Source of the DNA: Brevipalpus yothersi
Lineage: Eukaryota; Arthropoda; Arachnida; Trombidiformes; Tenuipalpidae
Direction of reading: 5' to 3'
NCBI GenBank assembly: GCA_003956705.1
Contig: QZCP01000690.1
Coordinates: 1 to 64,000 of the forward strand
Length of the DNA stretch: 64,000 nt
Within the stretch, counting starts at the first letter, position 1; each line of letters begins with the position of its first letter. A program made the position numbers and the translations under genes. Below the pieces are notes generated by a model that was not told the DNA's origin, searched no databases, and saw only the letters and a program-made list of their open reading frames with translations. This document shows positions 23,022-35,221 of this stretch, piece after piece.

Positions 23022-23946
23022 GGTAACAAAGTAGATGAGTTGAAAATTTGTGAAAACTCATCACACTATGTAAGTTAATTTCAATCGCATGTTGATTCAT
23101 TGGATCAGATTTTTTTCACAACTTTACGTCGGTTATAATCAACCGTATGATTATGAAATCCGCTGATATCAATCATGTGTAGTCCATAGTTTTCCTCTCC
23201 ATTGCCTATTCTTGACAAAAATGACAAGATTGATGGGCTTCAAATATACTGCGATCATATTTTCGATCCCATTCACATTGCCTCTTTCATTCATATGTGA
23301 ATTCATTTTTTACTTTCTTGGGCAATTATTGCACGAATAAATATAGACGTAATAATGGATGGTTGAAATTGAAAACGCTCATCATGCCAAAATTTCGAGG
23401 CTGAAACCATTCAATACTGGAAAGAATTTGAATTCAGTTCTACCATACAACAGAAATTTTATATTCTCACTGAGTCGTTTAGCTAAAGCTGAATCAAGCC
23501 ATACAGATAATCACCTGATCACCAGAGAAGATTTAAGTGCACTGCTATCACTAAGACAACCAATGTTGTTTCATGCAAACCATCCAACATAGCCGATCAA
23601 AAATTTAAAGGAACTGAAGAGAATGGGTCAAACCAATTCCTTTTCCGGAGGCATTTAATATACAAATTTAGGACAATGAAATGAAAACAGTACTTAATTT
23701 TGAATCATTAATATTCTTAGCAATATCATTCTATGGGGAGAGTGTTTGATAGCCCAGTCATATCAATACGCCAGTCGATTAAGTCTTCTGCAGTGACGAC
23801 GTATAGTCACATTGTATTAAGGACTCTACCCAAAATTCAATAAATCCCACAGATCACCTCTTACAGAATCACTCCATCAAGATCTTTCAGTATTGCTTAT
23901 ACTGAATTATTATTGGTGTTTAAATAGATGATTCAGCACCAAGTGT
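23022..23946. other. Intergenic between two minus-strand secreted-protein genes
   Basis: Holds the leader and promoter of the TIL gene and a 77-codon plus-strand frame (23359-23592) that begins with IENAHHAKISRLKPF. That stretch is reminiscent of the end of Ty3/gypsy-type integrases (HVSRLKP motif). The similarity is short and I do not call an element. Otherwise nothing recognised. Confidence 0.35.
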
Positions 23947-24312
23947 TCATGGAAGCTCAGGAACTCCGGCACCAGCATCAGCATCAGCACCGATACCGCC
24001 TCCAGCATTCGCATTAGCTCCAGGTCCAGGAAAAACACCTCCTCCAGTAAGAACAGAACCTATAAGACGAGAACGAGCACGTCTGGGAGTGGGTGGAAAA
24101 CCCCCGAAATTTCCAAGGATTGGTAAACCTAAAGCACCTAAGTTAACTCTGGGGACGACAAAACCCTGTCCATTGAACAGACCAGCAAGGATGATCGGTG
24201 CTCCTCCAACAAGACGATAGAGAGTAATTGGATCAAAGAATTGATTGAATTGATTAGATATCGGTTGAAGGAGCATGGTGAATAACAGAACGATAGGAAT
24301 AATGAATTTCAT
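23947..24312 (-). CDS. Secreted Gly/Ala/Pro-rich protein, 121 aa, family unknown
   Basis: Single exon, with ATG at 24312-24310 and stop at 23949-23947. A hydrophobic signal peptide (MKFIIPIVLLFTMLLQPISNQ) starts the protein. A middle part rich in Leu, Gly and Phe follows (ILAGLFNGQGF, LGALGLPILGNFGGFP), then an RRARSR basic patch. The C-terminal tail is made of Gly, Ala, Asn and Asp (short ANANAGGG and ADADAGAG runs). There are no cysteines and no recognised domain. The signal peptide resembles that of the 6.35-kb gene. The RRAR stretch could be a proprotein-processing site, which is inference. It may be a structural, cuticular or salivary protein. Confidence 0.65.
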   Translation of the reverse strand: MKFIIPIVLLFTMLLQPISNQFNQFFDPITLYRLVGGAPIILAGLFNGQGFVVPRVNLGALGLPILGNFGGFPPTPRRARSRLIGSVLTGGGVFPGPGANANAGGGIGADADAGAGVPELP

Positions 24313-25677
24313 TTCAACTGAGTTGTAGCGATAAAAATTAGTTGACTACTTGAGTAGGTAATATCAAAGTGTTCTCCATCAATTGCGATGCCACATTGAT
24401 TCAGGAATTCCTTGCATCAAACATCAATCATGACGAACAGTAGGAGGATAAAACTGCTTATCAAATGCTATAAAACATTTACTCCCATACTTTCAACAAA
24501 ACTGGCCAAATTGATGAAATTGAATAAATGAATATTGTTAATATTCGGTATGGAAACTAAACCTATCGATGCTCACAATTGTCAGATATTTCTTTTCAAA
24601 TTCATCGAAAAATTTTGCCTACATGTTATGGAAAGAGATCTACGAAAAGGATAGGTTTGAAGAGTAAACTTTCTATTTCTTGATTGAGAGCTTGTGATAG
24701 CTGTGATAAATAGATACTAATGATCGGTAATAGAACACTTAGAATAGTGTTTCTCGTGGTAGAGTAGATAGATTGAAAATTCATGGAAACTCATTCCTTA
24801 ATCATCGTAAGTTGATTGCGATCTAATTTTGATAAATTAGGTTAGATTTTCAAGTGTGATAAAGATTCAAGCCATTTATACCCATGACGTTATATTTCAC
24901 CTTTAAACAATAATATCCAATAACTATTAATAACCGAGATCACCTCAGAGAAAGCTTTTCAACATATTTTTTGAGACACCACAAAACAGTTACCCAACAA
25001 TCATACTAACGCACTCTTACAACCTCCTCCACCAGAAGAATGTTACCCTCAGTACATTCATCGAATGCCGATCATTTCAGGGCATTGAAACTTGTAATCT
25101 TAATGAAAATCACCGAATAGAGAGTGGAGAATCATTCCTCCTTGCATTCTGAATTTAGTTCGATAATCATGGCATTTCCTAATCTAGTCGACTGAGTCTG
25201 AACCTTTCAAGATCTCCATTGGAACAGCTGAGCAATAGGGAGGGAAGTCAACGAAATTCCCACCAAAATATCTATGAACACGTTGAGCTCGTCTAGTAGT
25301 TCCCATGAAATAAGACATTATCATTTCGAAAATGAGTCGCTTTTTCCATGATAATCATACAAGATTATCGAACAACATTAGCTTCTTCAGTGTAAGTGAC
25401 TACAACTTGTGACAAATGAATTTTCGTCTTGACTGGATCTGGGAAGACAGCACCCACACACACACACACACTCTCTCTTTGGTGTCAAGATGAGATTATT
25501 GCAGTTCGTAATTAGTGTAATCTAATCACATCTTGATCACCATTCGTCGATGATTACTCTCTTGTTCTCGAGCAGTTTACGTCACTACTTTCACTCGGAA
25601 TTCCTCTTCAAATATTAACCATCAAATAATCTTAATTTTGTGTTGACACAAGCTGTGTCTGTGAAAGGTTCGAAATT
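24313..25677. other. Intergenic; contains a repeated leader-like segment
   Basis: Around 24765-24815 the sequence GTAGATAGATTGAAAATT...GGAAACTCATT...GTAAGTTGATTGCGATC parallels 23030-23085, which lies just upstream of the TIL gene (GTAGATGAGTTGAAAATT...GAAAACTCAT...GTAAGTTAATT). This suggests a further broken copy of a secreted-gene promoter. A (CA)n run lies near 25452-25469. No coding frame is supported. Confidence 0.4.
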
Positions 25678-27750
25678 ATGGACTCAAATCTCGATATAAA
25701 GCTTCAAGAATGGCTCAAATGGGATCAGGTAAGAAAGTTTTTCGATAGTTCAGTCAGATTCACTGTTTATCGAGCATGATTAACAAACTTTGACAGCTGA
25801 TGATTTTGTACTGAACGGTTAGAAGTGGGAAAACCTTATAAAATTTTGCTGTAAACACAGGATCCAGAGACATTGAAGGAAATAAGAAGCCTCAGAGATT
25901 CTGGTAAATTCGATCAATTGAGATCTTTGCTATGTAGCAGACTTGCTTTCGGAACTGCTGGAATTCGAGGTCGAATGGGTGCAGGATTCAATCAGATGAA
26001 TGATTTAGTGATCATACAGACATCTCAAGGTTTGGCTAAATATCTCCTCGAAATCGATCTTTTTGTCAAAAATTCTGGAGTAGTAATTGGTTACGATGGA
26101 AGATATCATAGTAAATCTTTCGCAGAGCGAACTGCTGTGGCATTTCTTTCCATGGACATTCCCGTTTATCTGTTCTCTCAGATTGTTCCAACACCTTTCA
26201 TACCATTTGCCATTCGAGCTCTCAGATGTTCAGCTGGAGTGATGGTCACTGCTTCCCATAATCCCAAGGAGGACAATGGTTACAAAGTATATTTCTCTAA
26301 TGGAGCTCAGATTGTTAGTCCTCATGATAAGGGAATCCAAGAATCTATTCTGTGCAATTTAGAGCCATGGAAAGATGCATGGAAACGTGATAAACTTGAT
26401 TTGGCTATTGATAAATTGTCTGATATCGAAAAACAGTATTATGATACTCTCAAGAATCGTATCGTCAGCCAAGCCACCATAAACTCAACAATTCTCAAAT
26501 TCGTTTACACTGCTATGCATGGCGTTGGATATAAGTATGCGATGGATGTTCTGAAAATTTGCGGATTCAATCAAGTTTTTCCAACCGAAGCTCAAGTGCA
26601 ACCAGATCCAGAATTTCCTACCGTTAAATTTCCCAATCCAGAGGAAGAAGGTGCTCTTGATTTGGCTATCGAAACTGCTCGACAGCATCAGGCTCAAATT
26701 GTTTTCGCTAATGATCCTGATGCTGATCGATTGGCCATTGCTGAACGTCAGCCAGACGGTAGTTACAAAGCTTTTTCTGGCAATGAAACAGGAATATTGT
26801 TAGGTAATTTCCTCAGTCACAATTATGGGAAAATTTTTATCTAGCAAGGTTTTAATGTTTCTTATGATTTCCTCCAGGATACTGGCTTTGGATGGTCCAA
26901 AAAGAACCTAATAGGCCAGCTAAAGATTGTTATATGCTCTCATCAGCTGTTTCGACGCAGTTTCTTGGCACTATGGCCAAGGTAGAGGGTTTCAATTTCG
27001 TCCAGACTTTAACTGGTTTCAAATGGATGGGAAATGAAGCTGATGATCTTGCGAGAAAAGGAAAAAAAGTTCTATATGCGTTCGAAGAAGCTCTTGGACA
27101 CATGTGTGGTGTCCATATTTTGGACAAAGATGGCCTAACAGCTATGGTTGAGGTTGGACAAATGGCTGCCCATCTCTATTCAAAAGGACTTACACTGCAA
27201 AAGCAACTAGAGAATCTGTATGCCAAGTATGGACGAAGTGTCACCATAAATTCTTATTTCATTTGTAATGATTCCCAAAAAATCGAGAAAACTTTTGCCA
27301 ACATAGTAAATTGGAGAGGATCTGGTACATATCCACAAAATTTAGGTCCTTTCAAAATTGTTCGTGTTCGAGATTTGCAACGTTGTTACGATTCTTCAAC
27401 AAAGGATAAACGTCCAGTAAGTGGTATATGATTTAATTGAGGTCTTTTTGAAATTCAACAGGCATTTTTTATTATCTCCAGACTCTGCCATGTAGTTCAT
27501 CAAGTTTCATGATAACTTTCTACCTTGAGAACAATGTTGTTCTGACAATACGAACTAGTGGAACTGAGCCGAAAGTGAAGTATTACTCTGAAATCATCTC
27601 GAAGCCAGGAGAGAGGTAACAAAGCTGCATGTTTCTCGAACTTTTCTGATTTGAATCAATTTCTTCCACAGTGAGCAAGAAGCCAGTAATCAGCTCAAGC
27701 TGGTCATTAATCACATGAAAACTGACCTTCTGGGAGACATTGCCTCTTGA
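25678..27750 (+). CDS. PGM2: Phosphoglucomutase-2 / phosphopentomutase (PGM2), 581 aa
   Basis: Five exons: 25678-25728, 25861-26803, 26878-27416, 27482-27615 and 27672-27750. All junctions are GT-AG and the phases are consistent. This is an alpha-D-phosphohexomutase of the PGM2 branch, which interconverts sugar-1- and sugar-phosphates (ribose-1/5-phosphate and glucose-1/6-phosphate). The active-site loop TASHNP carries the phosphoserine near residue 149, within GVMVTASHNPKEDNGYKVY. The metal-binding loop DPDADR is near residues 302-307, the sugar-binding loop GNETG follows it, and the phosphate-binding loop RTSGTEPK is in exon 4. Length is close to the human enzyme I recall (612 aa). The ATG at 25678 gives MDSNLDIKLQEWLKWDQ, matching the usual N-terminus. 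AATAAA lies at 27871. All catalytic motifs are intact. Confidence 0.95.
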
Positions 27751-27879
27751 AATTGTTGTTTTTTTGCCCTAAGAAACATTGGCTTGTTCTCCTACAGCCT
27801 TTACCTCTGCCTTTACCCGATCACTTGATAGAATTTTGCTGTATTCTTCTACCAATTTGCTAAATACTTAAATAAACGA

Positions 27880-28900
27880 GGAAAAAGAACACAATCAACT
27901 GGATATTCAGTTCTAGATATCTTTTAAATCGGAAGAGAGAATCAATGAATCTTATCTAGAAATCGGATGCATTTCCGTTCAGAGCTAAAAAATTTCACAT
28001 ATTTTTTCCATGTCTTTTTTCAATCGATTATTGCAAGCTTCATCGCAAAAAGTCGCTCAAATGTTCCCGAAAATTATTTTTCTAAAGATTTATAATTACC
28101 GATCAATCAATAACTACATAATTGTACCAAAAAATTGGAATATTTATCACTAATCAAGCATAAAATATGAGACATACATGTAGTTAAATTCATAAGTTTA
28201 GACTAGTGAGCTGTGAGAGAAAGAGTTAAAAAGCTTGTCGCTTCATCTGGTTGCTTGTATCTGTGTAAGTAAACACTGTTCAGCATGTGTATCAGCTGTA
28301 TTTAATAAACACTGTTTGTCATATCAAATGTCGATAAGATCTTCGATCTACTTTAATCATAACGTGGTTCTCAGCTTATTGACACTGGTCAGTATTGACA
28401 CTAAAAACTGATTAATACTCAACTCTTTCGTTATGTTTATACTTAAAATTGATCAGCACTAAATTGTGTTCTGTTCGACAAACTGATTCATTTTGCTAAT
28501 GATTTTTTTTTGTGGTGTGAAAAAAGATTGATTCACCTTCGCACTCTGAGAAAATCCTTCAAGTGATCGTAGCCTTGTGCTGATATTATGATATGAATGG
28601 TAAGGCCAATAGATTTGCTTCGATTACAATCATTATGAGTCTATGAATCATGATTAATTTAATTTGTGCCCTATTCAAGGGAACATTCCTACTCTTGATT
28701 TTGATGATTCAATTTTATCTGAAGATTCTCAATAGATCACATCAATCCAACAGAACGCGAACAATCATCTCAAATTTGAAATTTTTCATCTCAAGTTTGG
28801 ATCGGTATCAACTAATTTTTATGAGATCGTGATAAGTTTGGTAAGGATGAGATTCGCAAGTGTATTTATAATATCCAATAATAATCTGTTGGTCTCTCTG
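27880..28900. other. Intergenic / 5' region of FBXO22-like gene
   Basis: AT-rich with repeated short words (AAACACTGTT twice near 28270-28315; variants of TTGACACT near 28378-28400). No coding frame is supported. A pyrimidine-rich acceptor-like AG at 28910-28911 suggests that a 5'-UTR intron of the FBXO22-like gene ends there. Confidence 0.4.
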
Positions 28901-28937
28901 ACACTTTCCAGGGAGATTTGTTTTGTATTCCCATACA

Positions 28938-30185
28938 ATGGCCAAATCAGGAGGAGATGATGTTTGTGATCAAAGGATTGATGAATTAAAATCTTTTGTG
29001 ATTCAAAATGATCTCATATTGAGTGAAGTATTGCGCTCATTCAGTGCTGCTCAATTGTGGCGTAGCAGATTGGTGTGCAAAAGATGGTCTCAAACTGCGA
29101 GACAATTGATACAAGACAGACCTGGTGAAGTGATCCTCATTCTCATGTATATCGAAAAATTTTGGAAGAATTATATGCCTCGGCAGCGCGGAAAAGTTGT
29201 TCAAAAAGCACAACAATTTCTTGTCTCTCAAGTAAACAAAGCCAAAAATTTGATGAAAGCAACCGATAATGAGCCTGGACATGTGAATCGATTGCTTTTC
29301 GATTACATTTCGAACGAAATGAGATGCTTACCCAAGTTTTGCATATTTTTTGCCACTAGTGGTGGTATAGCTGATCAATTGAGTCAACAATCTTCGATAT
29401 CAAACATTTCTCATTTGACTATATTGGCACCATCTGGTCTTATAGCCACTCAACAATTTGGTAAAAATCTGTGGGAAATTGAAGAGCAATCATGTTACAG
29501 AGTTCATGCTATGGCTGGCTGTATCTTTAGTGATCGTTATGATGATTACAAGATCACTGTAACTACTTGGTGTCCGAATGGCTGTGAAGAGCCGAATCTA
29601 AAAGATCCAGAGTATCCAGCTAAATGCATTCTTTTCTTTTTCACCCATCCAAATCCCCCTCAGTTAGAGGAATTTTTGAAAAACATTCCATCAAATATTG
29701 CCTTAGGTGGTGCATCAGTGTCTGCAGTATACGATCCACGGCATATTCACGATGAAACCGATCATTTGAGTTGTGGACACCCAACATCCATTGTATTCGC
29801 TGGCAAAGGTATCCAAGCTGCTAGTCTCATTGTGATGGAAAAGTTTGACCGTAATGAGACAGTCGAAAAACTGCAACAATTTCGTAATTCTCTACCCTTT
29901 GATGTTGATCAGTATGACTCTAATGCTCATACAATGGGCTTCTTGTTCATATGTAATGGAAGAGGTAGATTCTTCTACCGAAATAAGTTCAATGTAGAAG
30001 CAGATGTTATGTTCAAAATATTTCCAAAGGTCAACTTTACTGGTGTGTTCGGTGGTGGAGAGTTTGGTCACACCTATGTCGAGAATGAATCTCAGAAAGA
30101 ATGTGATGAAGACTGTAAATTATCACATGAGCTTACTTTCACAACTGTGATTGTTTTGATACATTTCAATAAGAGCAGCACGTAA
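28938..30185 (+). CDS. FBXO22: FBXO22-like F-box/FIST-C protein, 415 aa
   Basis: A single coding exon runs from ATG 28938 (MAKSGGDD) to TAA 30183-30185. Residues of about 25-65 form an F-box-like helix set (LSEVLRSFSAAQLWRSRLVCKRWSQTARQLI), the part that in FBXO22 binds SKP1 in an SCF ubiquitin ligase. The rest matches the FIST-like body: LALGGASVSAV-type strand (ALGGASVSAVYDP), ADVMFKIFPKVNFTGVFGGGEFGHTY and the closing TFTTVIVLIHFNKS. The human protein I recall is about 403 aa, so this is full length. Reading further upstream adds a few codons without an ATG, so 28938 is the natural start. Human FBXO22 targets histone demethylases and other substrates; substrates here are unknown. Confidence 0.87.
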   Translation: MAKSGGDDVCDQRIDELKSFVIQNDLILSEVLRSFSAAQLWRSRLVCKRWSQTARQLIQDRPGEVILILMYIEKFWKNYMPRQRGKVVQKAQQFLVSQVNKAKNLMKATDNEPGHVNRLLFDYISNEMRCLPKFCIFFATSGGIADQLSQQSSISNISHLTILAPSGLIATQQFGKNLWEIEEQSCYRVHAMAGCIFSDRYDDYKITVTTWCPNGCEEPNLKDPEYPAKCILFFFTHPNPPQLEEFLKNIPSNIALGGASVSAVYDPRHIHDETDHLSCGHPTSIVFAGKGIQAASLIVMEKFDRNETVEKLQQFRNSLPFDVDQYDSNAHTMGFLFICNGRGRFFYRNKFNVEADVMFKIFPKVNFTGVFGGGEFGHTYVENESQKECDEDCKLSHELTFTTVIVLIHFNKSST

Positions 30186-30419
30186 TGACGATGCTTGCTT
30201 TTCTGGATGTTCATTTCGAAAAATCGAAAGTTAATCCACTTATTCCGAATCAAATCTCTGTGATAAACATCAACAACATTTATAACTGTCCACTTAATTT
30301 GAGAATGAAGAATGTAAGAGATAAGAAAGATACAACATCGATTCTCATCAATCTCACTCAAGTAACAACAATTTTTGACTTGAAAAAATGTTCAGTACTG
30401 TTTTCATAATTTCCACAAA

Positions 30420-31130
30420 CTTTCTAACATTTTCTCTTGCATTAAAGAATATTTGATAGAAGCTCAAGCGAAAATCATCGCCAACTAAATCCCTTATCAT
30501 CACCATTCACCTAAATTGGTTCAAATTGAATGAAGGGTTGATCACTCTTTCGAAAGTAATAGGCAAAAGTTTCTCTCTTAAAAGTTCAGAATCTGACCTC
30601 AGAACATAAACTGTAGAGAAGCATCAAGAAAATTGGACTACCACTGATTCTAATCGCCCTTCATCGCTAAGATTCGCTATGCAAACGTTTCAAACTATCA
30701 GCAGATTCAATCTCAATCAAATTATCTTTATCATGAAATCGATGTTATAAAAGTTCAAGAATTCAGAATATTTCGAATTCGAAATTTTAAAATTTCGACA
30801 CTCTCTCAACCGCCATCTAGCGAGCTTAATATTTTTCTTGATAAATTGATTTCAATTCAAAGATTGAATCTTCAAGATTCTGAAAGGAATCATCTTGATT
30901 TAATTGTGGTATTCGAGGTGATTGATTGTTGTTTTTTGATTTTTTTCACCCCTCAATCCTTATTGAATCATCTGACATATCATAGCTACTCACTTCTCAT
31001 CAATACAAGCAATAATCTAGGTGAGTCATTTGGCCTTATGATACACAGCTTGGTATAGTATTTGATGTCAAGTTTTGGTTAAACAAGACGACCGATTTTT
31101 GGTTAACAGTCAAATGATAACTTTATCATC
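30420..31130. other. Intergenic, upstream of CLASRP
   Basis: No gene recognised. It contains the CTCF-like motif at 30811-30824 listed separately and presumably the CLASRP promoter. Confidence 0.5.
30811..30824. promoter_or_regulatory. CTCF-like CGCCATCTAGCGAG motif upstream of CLASRP
   Basis: The sequence CGCCATCTAGCGAG is close to the CTCF core known from vertebrates and flies (reverse complement CTCGCTAGATGGCG). It lies about 310 nt upstream of the CLASRP start. Related words occur at 17557, 21600, 56737 and 59394. This is a motif match without binding evidence. Confidence 0.4.
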
Positions 31131-34100
31131 ATGTGGCATGAGGCGAGGAAACATGAACGAAAGATTCGTGGGATGATAGTGGACTACAAGAAGCGTGCCG
31201 AAAGAAGACGTGAATTTTATGAAAAAATTCGAAGAGATCCTGCCCAATTTCTCCAAATTCATGGTCGATTAGCCAAAATTCATGTAGACGCCAGCATTTC
31301 ATCAGCTGCAGAAAATTGTCTGGTCCCATGGCATGGGGATGAGAACAATACTATCGATAGATTTGATGTGAGAGCCCATCTAGGTATTGTATTTTCTTTC
31401 AATCCTGTGCCTATTTTGTCCCAGGAGAAAAACTCTTTCTGATTGGAAACTTTTCCATAGACTCCTTAGATTTTGGCCCTCCACAACCTGCCACGAAAAG
31501 TGATAAACGTGAAAATGATGAAGCTGAACGAAGAATCAATTATGAACGATGGCGTAATCTGATACAGAATGAATTCCTTGGTATCTCTGAGGCGAGGTGT
31601 TTACATCAAATTTGGTTAGAGGAGCGTTATGGAGGGAATCAGTCCGAAGAAACGACCACTCAGAAGAAAAAGAAAGCAGTATTCGCTTATAACTATGAAA
31701 ATCCAGAAGAGACTAGAAACTCTGGTAATGAGGACGAATTATCTGAAGATGGAACTGATTCAGAAGAAGACATCGACTCCTCTATTGATATCAAAACTCT
31801 TACAGCCGATCAAGTGATCAGAATGAATGGATTAGCAGCGAAATATGATCTTATGAATGATGATTTTATACGTTTTGCTGAAGAGGACCTTGCTGAAGCT
31901 GAAAGGATTCGAATTGCTAAGGCACTAGAAAGTGAAAAATCCATGTTTTCTGGTCGTAAGTCACGCAGAGAGAGGCGAGCATTGAAAGAAAGATGCATGT
32001 TAATCGTCAGGGCAAACAATGTGGCAGAAAGTCTCAAGCAAACACAAGGATCCGATGAGGAGACTGCATCCAAGGTGGAATCTTCATCACAATCAGAAGA
32101 TTCTGAAGTTGAAGAAAGAAAAATTGAATTTATCACATCATTTGGAGGCAGCTCAGAAGACGAAAGCAAGATAAAGTCTAAGAAGAAAAGTACCGTCAAA
32201 ACTTCTAAAAAGAAAACAAAGTCATCTAAGCCTGTTGCAGTTGTAGAGCCAGCACCAGCAGTTGAATTTGGGCCATCTATGCCTCCAGAAATAGAGGAAA
32301 AATTATTTGGTCCTACAAAAGAGAGCTCACCCTCTCCGGGTTTCTCTCCTAGAAGATCGACATTGTACCGCTCCAAATCTCGATCACCCATTCGACCAGA
32401 TCCTCGAAGTGTTTATGGATGGAAACGCCGAAGTCCTAGCAGTCCGAGTAGTTTATCAAGTTTTGAGAAATCAAGACGAAGGTCTAGGAGTGGTAGCAGA
32501 AGAAGATGTAAGTACAATAGTGATCTTTTTCTTTCTATCCTCATGATAAAGATCATGCAAATTACTGTTGGGAAACTTTATCCATTTGCGATTATCCGAA
32601 GATAAACTTGTCCCTCAGTAATATTGTGAGACCAAGTTTATGCTCAAGGAGGGATTGTTTTCAGGTGAAATCGATTTCATGCCTCTCGGTTCTCATTTTT
32701 TTCAGCCTCACATCACCGAAGTAGTCGGAGATCCAATTCCCGCACACGATCACGTGTCTCTCATAAAGGTGAGATATACGTATTATATGTATTAACAGAC
32801 ACCCATGTGTTTTTATTGTGTTTTACACCATCTCTTTGAGTGCAAAACCCTTCTGCGATCTTAACAAGCTTCACTCTACCCAATTGCATGCACACTTACA
32901 CACCTTCATATTTGCCTTGACTTTCTCATGTCCTGACTATCATAATTTTTCTCCTCTAGATGATAAATCGTCGAGTTCAGAATCTATTCCATCTAGGTAC
33001 CGAATTAGGAAAAGTAGATCAAGAAGTAGGAGCCGGAGTAGAAGTTATTCTCGTCATCGTAGAAGATACAATGTGAGTACTACTTGAGAGGATCGAGAAA
33101 TCTGGAAAAATTTTTTATTTTCACTTACATACTGTATTTCATGAACGAAGTGTTTTAATTCAAGAATTTTCTTCCTCAGGGAAGGAAAAGAAGTAGAAAT
33201 CATCGTTCAAGATCTCGATCTCATTCAACTCGTCGAAGAAGTAGGTACTCTCATCCTAAATTGCAGAAAATAACCCTTCCATTTCCAGGATCTTCTTCAT
33301 CAAGTTCCTCTTCTCCGCATCGATCTCGAAGGCGATCGAAGTCAAGGAGCCGGGGCCGATCTCCGAGATATTGTAAGTTTGAAAAAAACAGTCGAATTCA
33401 CTAAAAATTTGAAAACTTTCTGAATGTTTTCATTTGCCTTGATAGCTTCATCTCATAAGCATAGACATCATCGACATAGGAGACGATCTTCATCCAACAA
33501 ACCTACCTCATCCAGGCATAGTCGAAGATCTTCCAAGGAGCCCAAAAGAAGGAGAAGGTCCTCTTCGAATTCCTCTAGCTCTAGATCTTCCTCGCATGAG
33601 TCACTTACTTTTAAATATAAGAGAGATCGAATTATATCTAGCAAAAACATTTCCGGCCACAGTTCTTCTGATGAAAATTCAAAGAAGAAACCGAATTCAA
33701 TTCCTCAACTCACTAAACATGACGATGTTCCAAAAGGTGGAGATCCGACCAGCGTTGCAAGTAATCCCTCTGTTCCACCCCTTAGAAAGTACTATCGAGA
33801 TGATCTCGATGAAGACAGTGATAGCAGTCTGAGCGTTGACGAATCCTCTTCTTCAAGGTAATATTCTAACCATTTCAATGAATTTATATCATTATAAAGC
33901 ATCGTTTCGCAATTGTAACCTCTCAATTTTTTGTCTTCAGGAAACCTCCTCAGATAGAACCTTCAAAATCCAACTCTACCAAAGTCAGTACAAATTCCGA
34001 CACTATTAATATGGTTTATCTCTTCGAGTTCATCCATTTGAGCAAGACCAAAGACCATGGGCGTCCTTTTCTGAGAGCATGTGGGTGATTTTGTGTTAAT

Positions 34101-34296
34101 AAACTACATTAATCATGTCTGTTACAGGCTGGAGTGAGCAGTGTGAAATCGTCAGCCGATCGATTGAAAAGGAAAACCCAAGCGCTTCTGGAACGACAAT
34201 GTAATTTTTAGCAAATTTTGAATATTCTCATGATAATCTCACATCATGTTTTCTTTAGGTAAACTCGATAAGGCTCAGGAACGTAAGAGGCGATAA
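31131..34296 (+). CDS. CLASRP: CLASRP (CLK4-associating SR-rich protein / SFRS16), 728 aa
   Basis: Ten exons: 31131-31383, 31461-32507, 32706-32768, 32960-33072, 33180-33240, 33289-33372, 33446-33857, 33941-33983, 34128-34200 and 34259-34296. The phases join into one frame. The N-terminus (MWHEARKHERKIRGMIVDYK...DRFDVRAHL) is the highly conserved SWAP/surp-related start of the family. Later come INYERWRNLIQNEF, IDSSIDIKTLTADQV, FSGRKSRRERRALKER and KIEFITSFGGSSEDE. Exons 2-7 carry an Arg/Ser-rich region, and the gene ends in a basic helix (LKRKTQALLERQ) like the family C-terminus. The protein regulates alternative splicing with CLK kinases. Exon 2 has two usable in-frame acceptors (31425 and 31461); I chose 31461 because it gives DSLDFGPP, closest to the family. 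AATAAA lies at 34427. Confidence 0.9.
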
Positions 34297-34439
34297 TGAA
34301 TCAATCGATATTGAAGATTGGCCTGTCCAGCTCAAAATGGCTTTCAGCTGATAACAAACTCACTTTGCATGGATAAAGAGTCACATTCGAACTTTCATAA
34401 AATAAGTTGAAGCGTGCATTGAAATGAATAAAATCTAGA

Positions 34440-35221
34440 ACATATATTTTCGAAAAGGAGTCTCCCATGGCAAATTCTTCCAAGACGTAATATATAAACT
34501 AGAAAATAAACTTGATTCATTCACTACTGACAATTTAGTCACTGCAGGCTCTAACACACGTTCGAGTCCTGTACCGTACGGTATAATAATAAAAAAAAGC
34601 TCCACTTTGGTTTCGAAAACAGTTTCAACATCCATGGATAGGTACGAGATATGTTGAAATGATTAGGGTGTATAATAAAATGAACATCTGATAAAATTCT
34701 GGCCCACATGAGCGCTCAGTATGCATCTGGAAAAAGAATGAGATAGAAACTTGTTCTGATCATTTGGCGCTCTTTTGGTTGAAAATTTTTCATCATCCAA
34801 TCAAAGTCAACAGCAGTAAATGCAAATATTATTCGTTTTGTCAGTGTTTATTGTAAACATTTTAGATTGTTTTTGTCTTTTTTAGCGAATTTTTAAAATC
34901 CCTACAAGGTAAGTTTGATTGATTCTCGAGTGTCTATGGGTGTGATCATCTTGGTAGTTGATCTACTAAGATGATGGTCTTCGTTCTCTTACTTCCTTCT
35001 CTTGAGCCTAAGATCGAGCAGTGATCCCTATTGTGTTATCATTGTATCATGAATTTGTTTTGATCTTTTTTTCAGAATTTTATAGCCAAGTATGATCGAA
35101 TGCACATGAATCACTGCAGCCTCAAATGTTTCCTCGAAATGATGGGTCAACCTGAGATATCAAGATCTTGTGTCGATCGGCTTGAGAAAAACTGACAGAA
35201 GCTTCCGTCAACTGGGTGATA
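34440..35221. other. Intergenic / 5' region of USF3-like gene
   Basis: No coding frame is supported. A pyrimidine tract ending in CAG near 35075 may be the acceptor of a 5'-UTR exon of the downstream gene. A tRNA B-box-like word near 34558 is discussed under rejected items. Confidence 0.4.

Noticed and set aside
26804..26844. Continuation of PGM2 exon 2 to a stop at 26844
   Set aside because: It is intronic read-through. Splicing at 26803/26878 restores the family sequence and avoids the stop.
34535..34590. CGTTCGAGTCC word resembling a tRNA B box
   Set aside because: No matching T-stem, no A box at the right distance, and no acceptor-stem complementarity.
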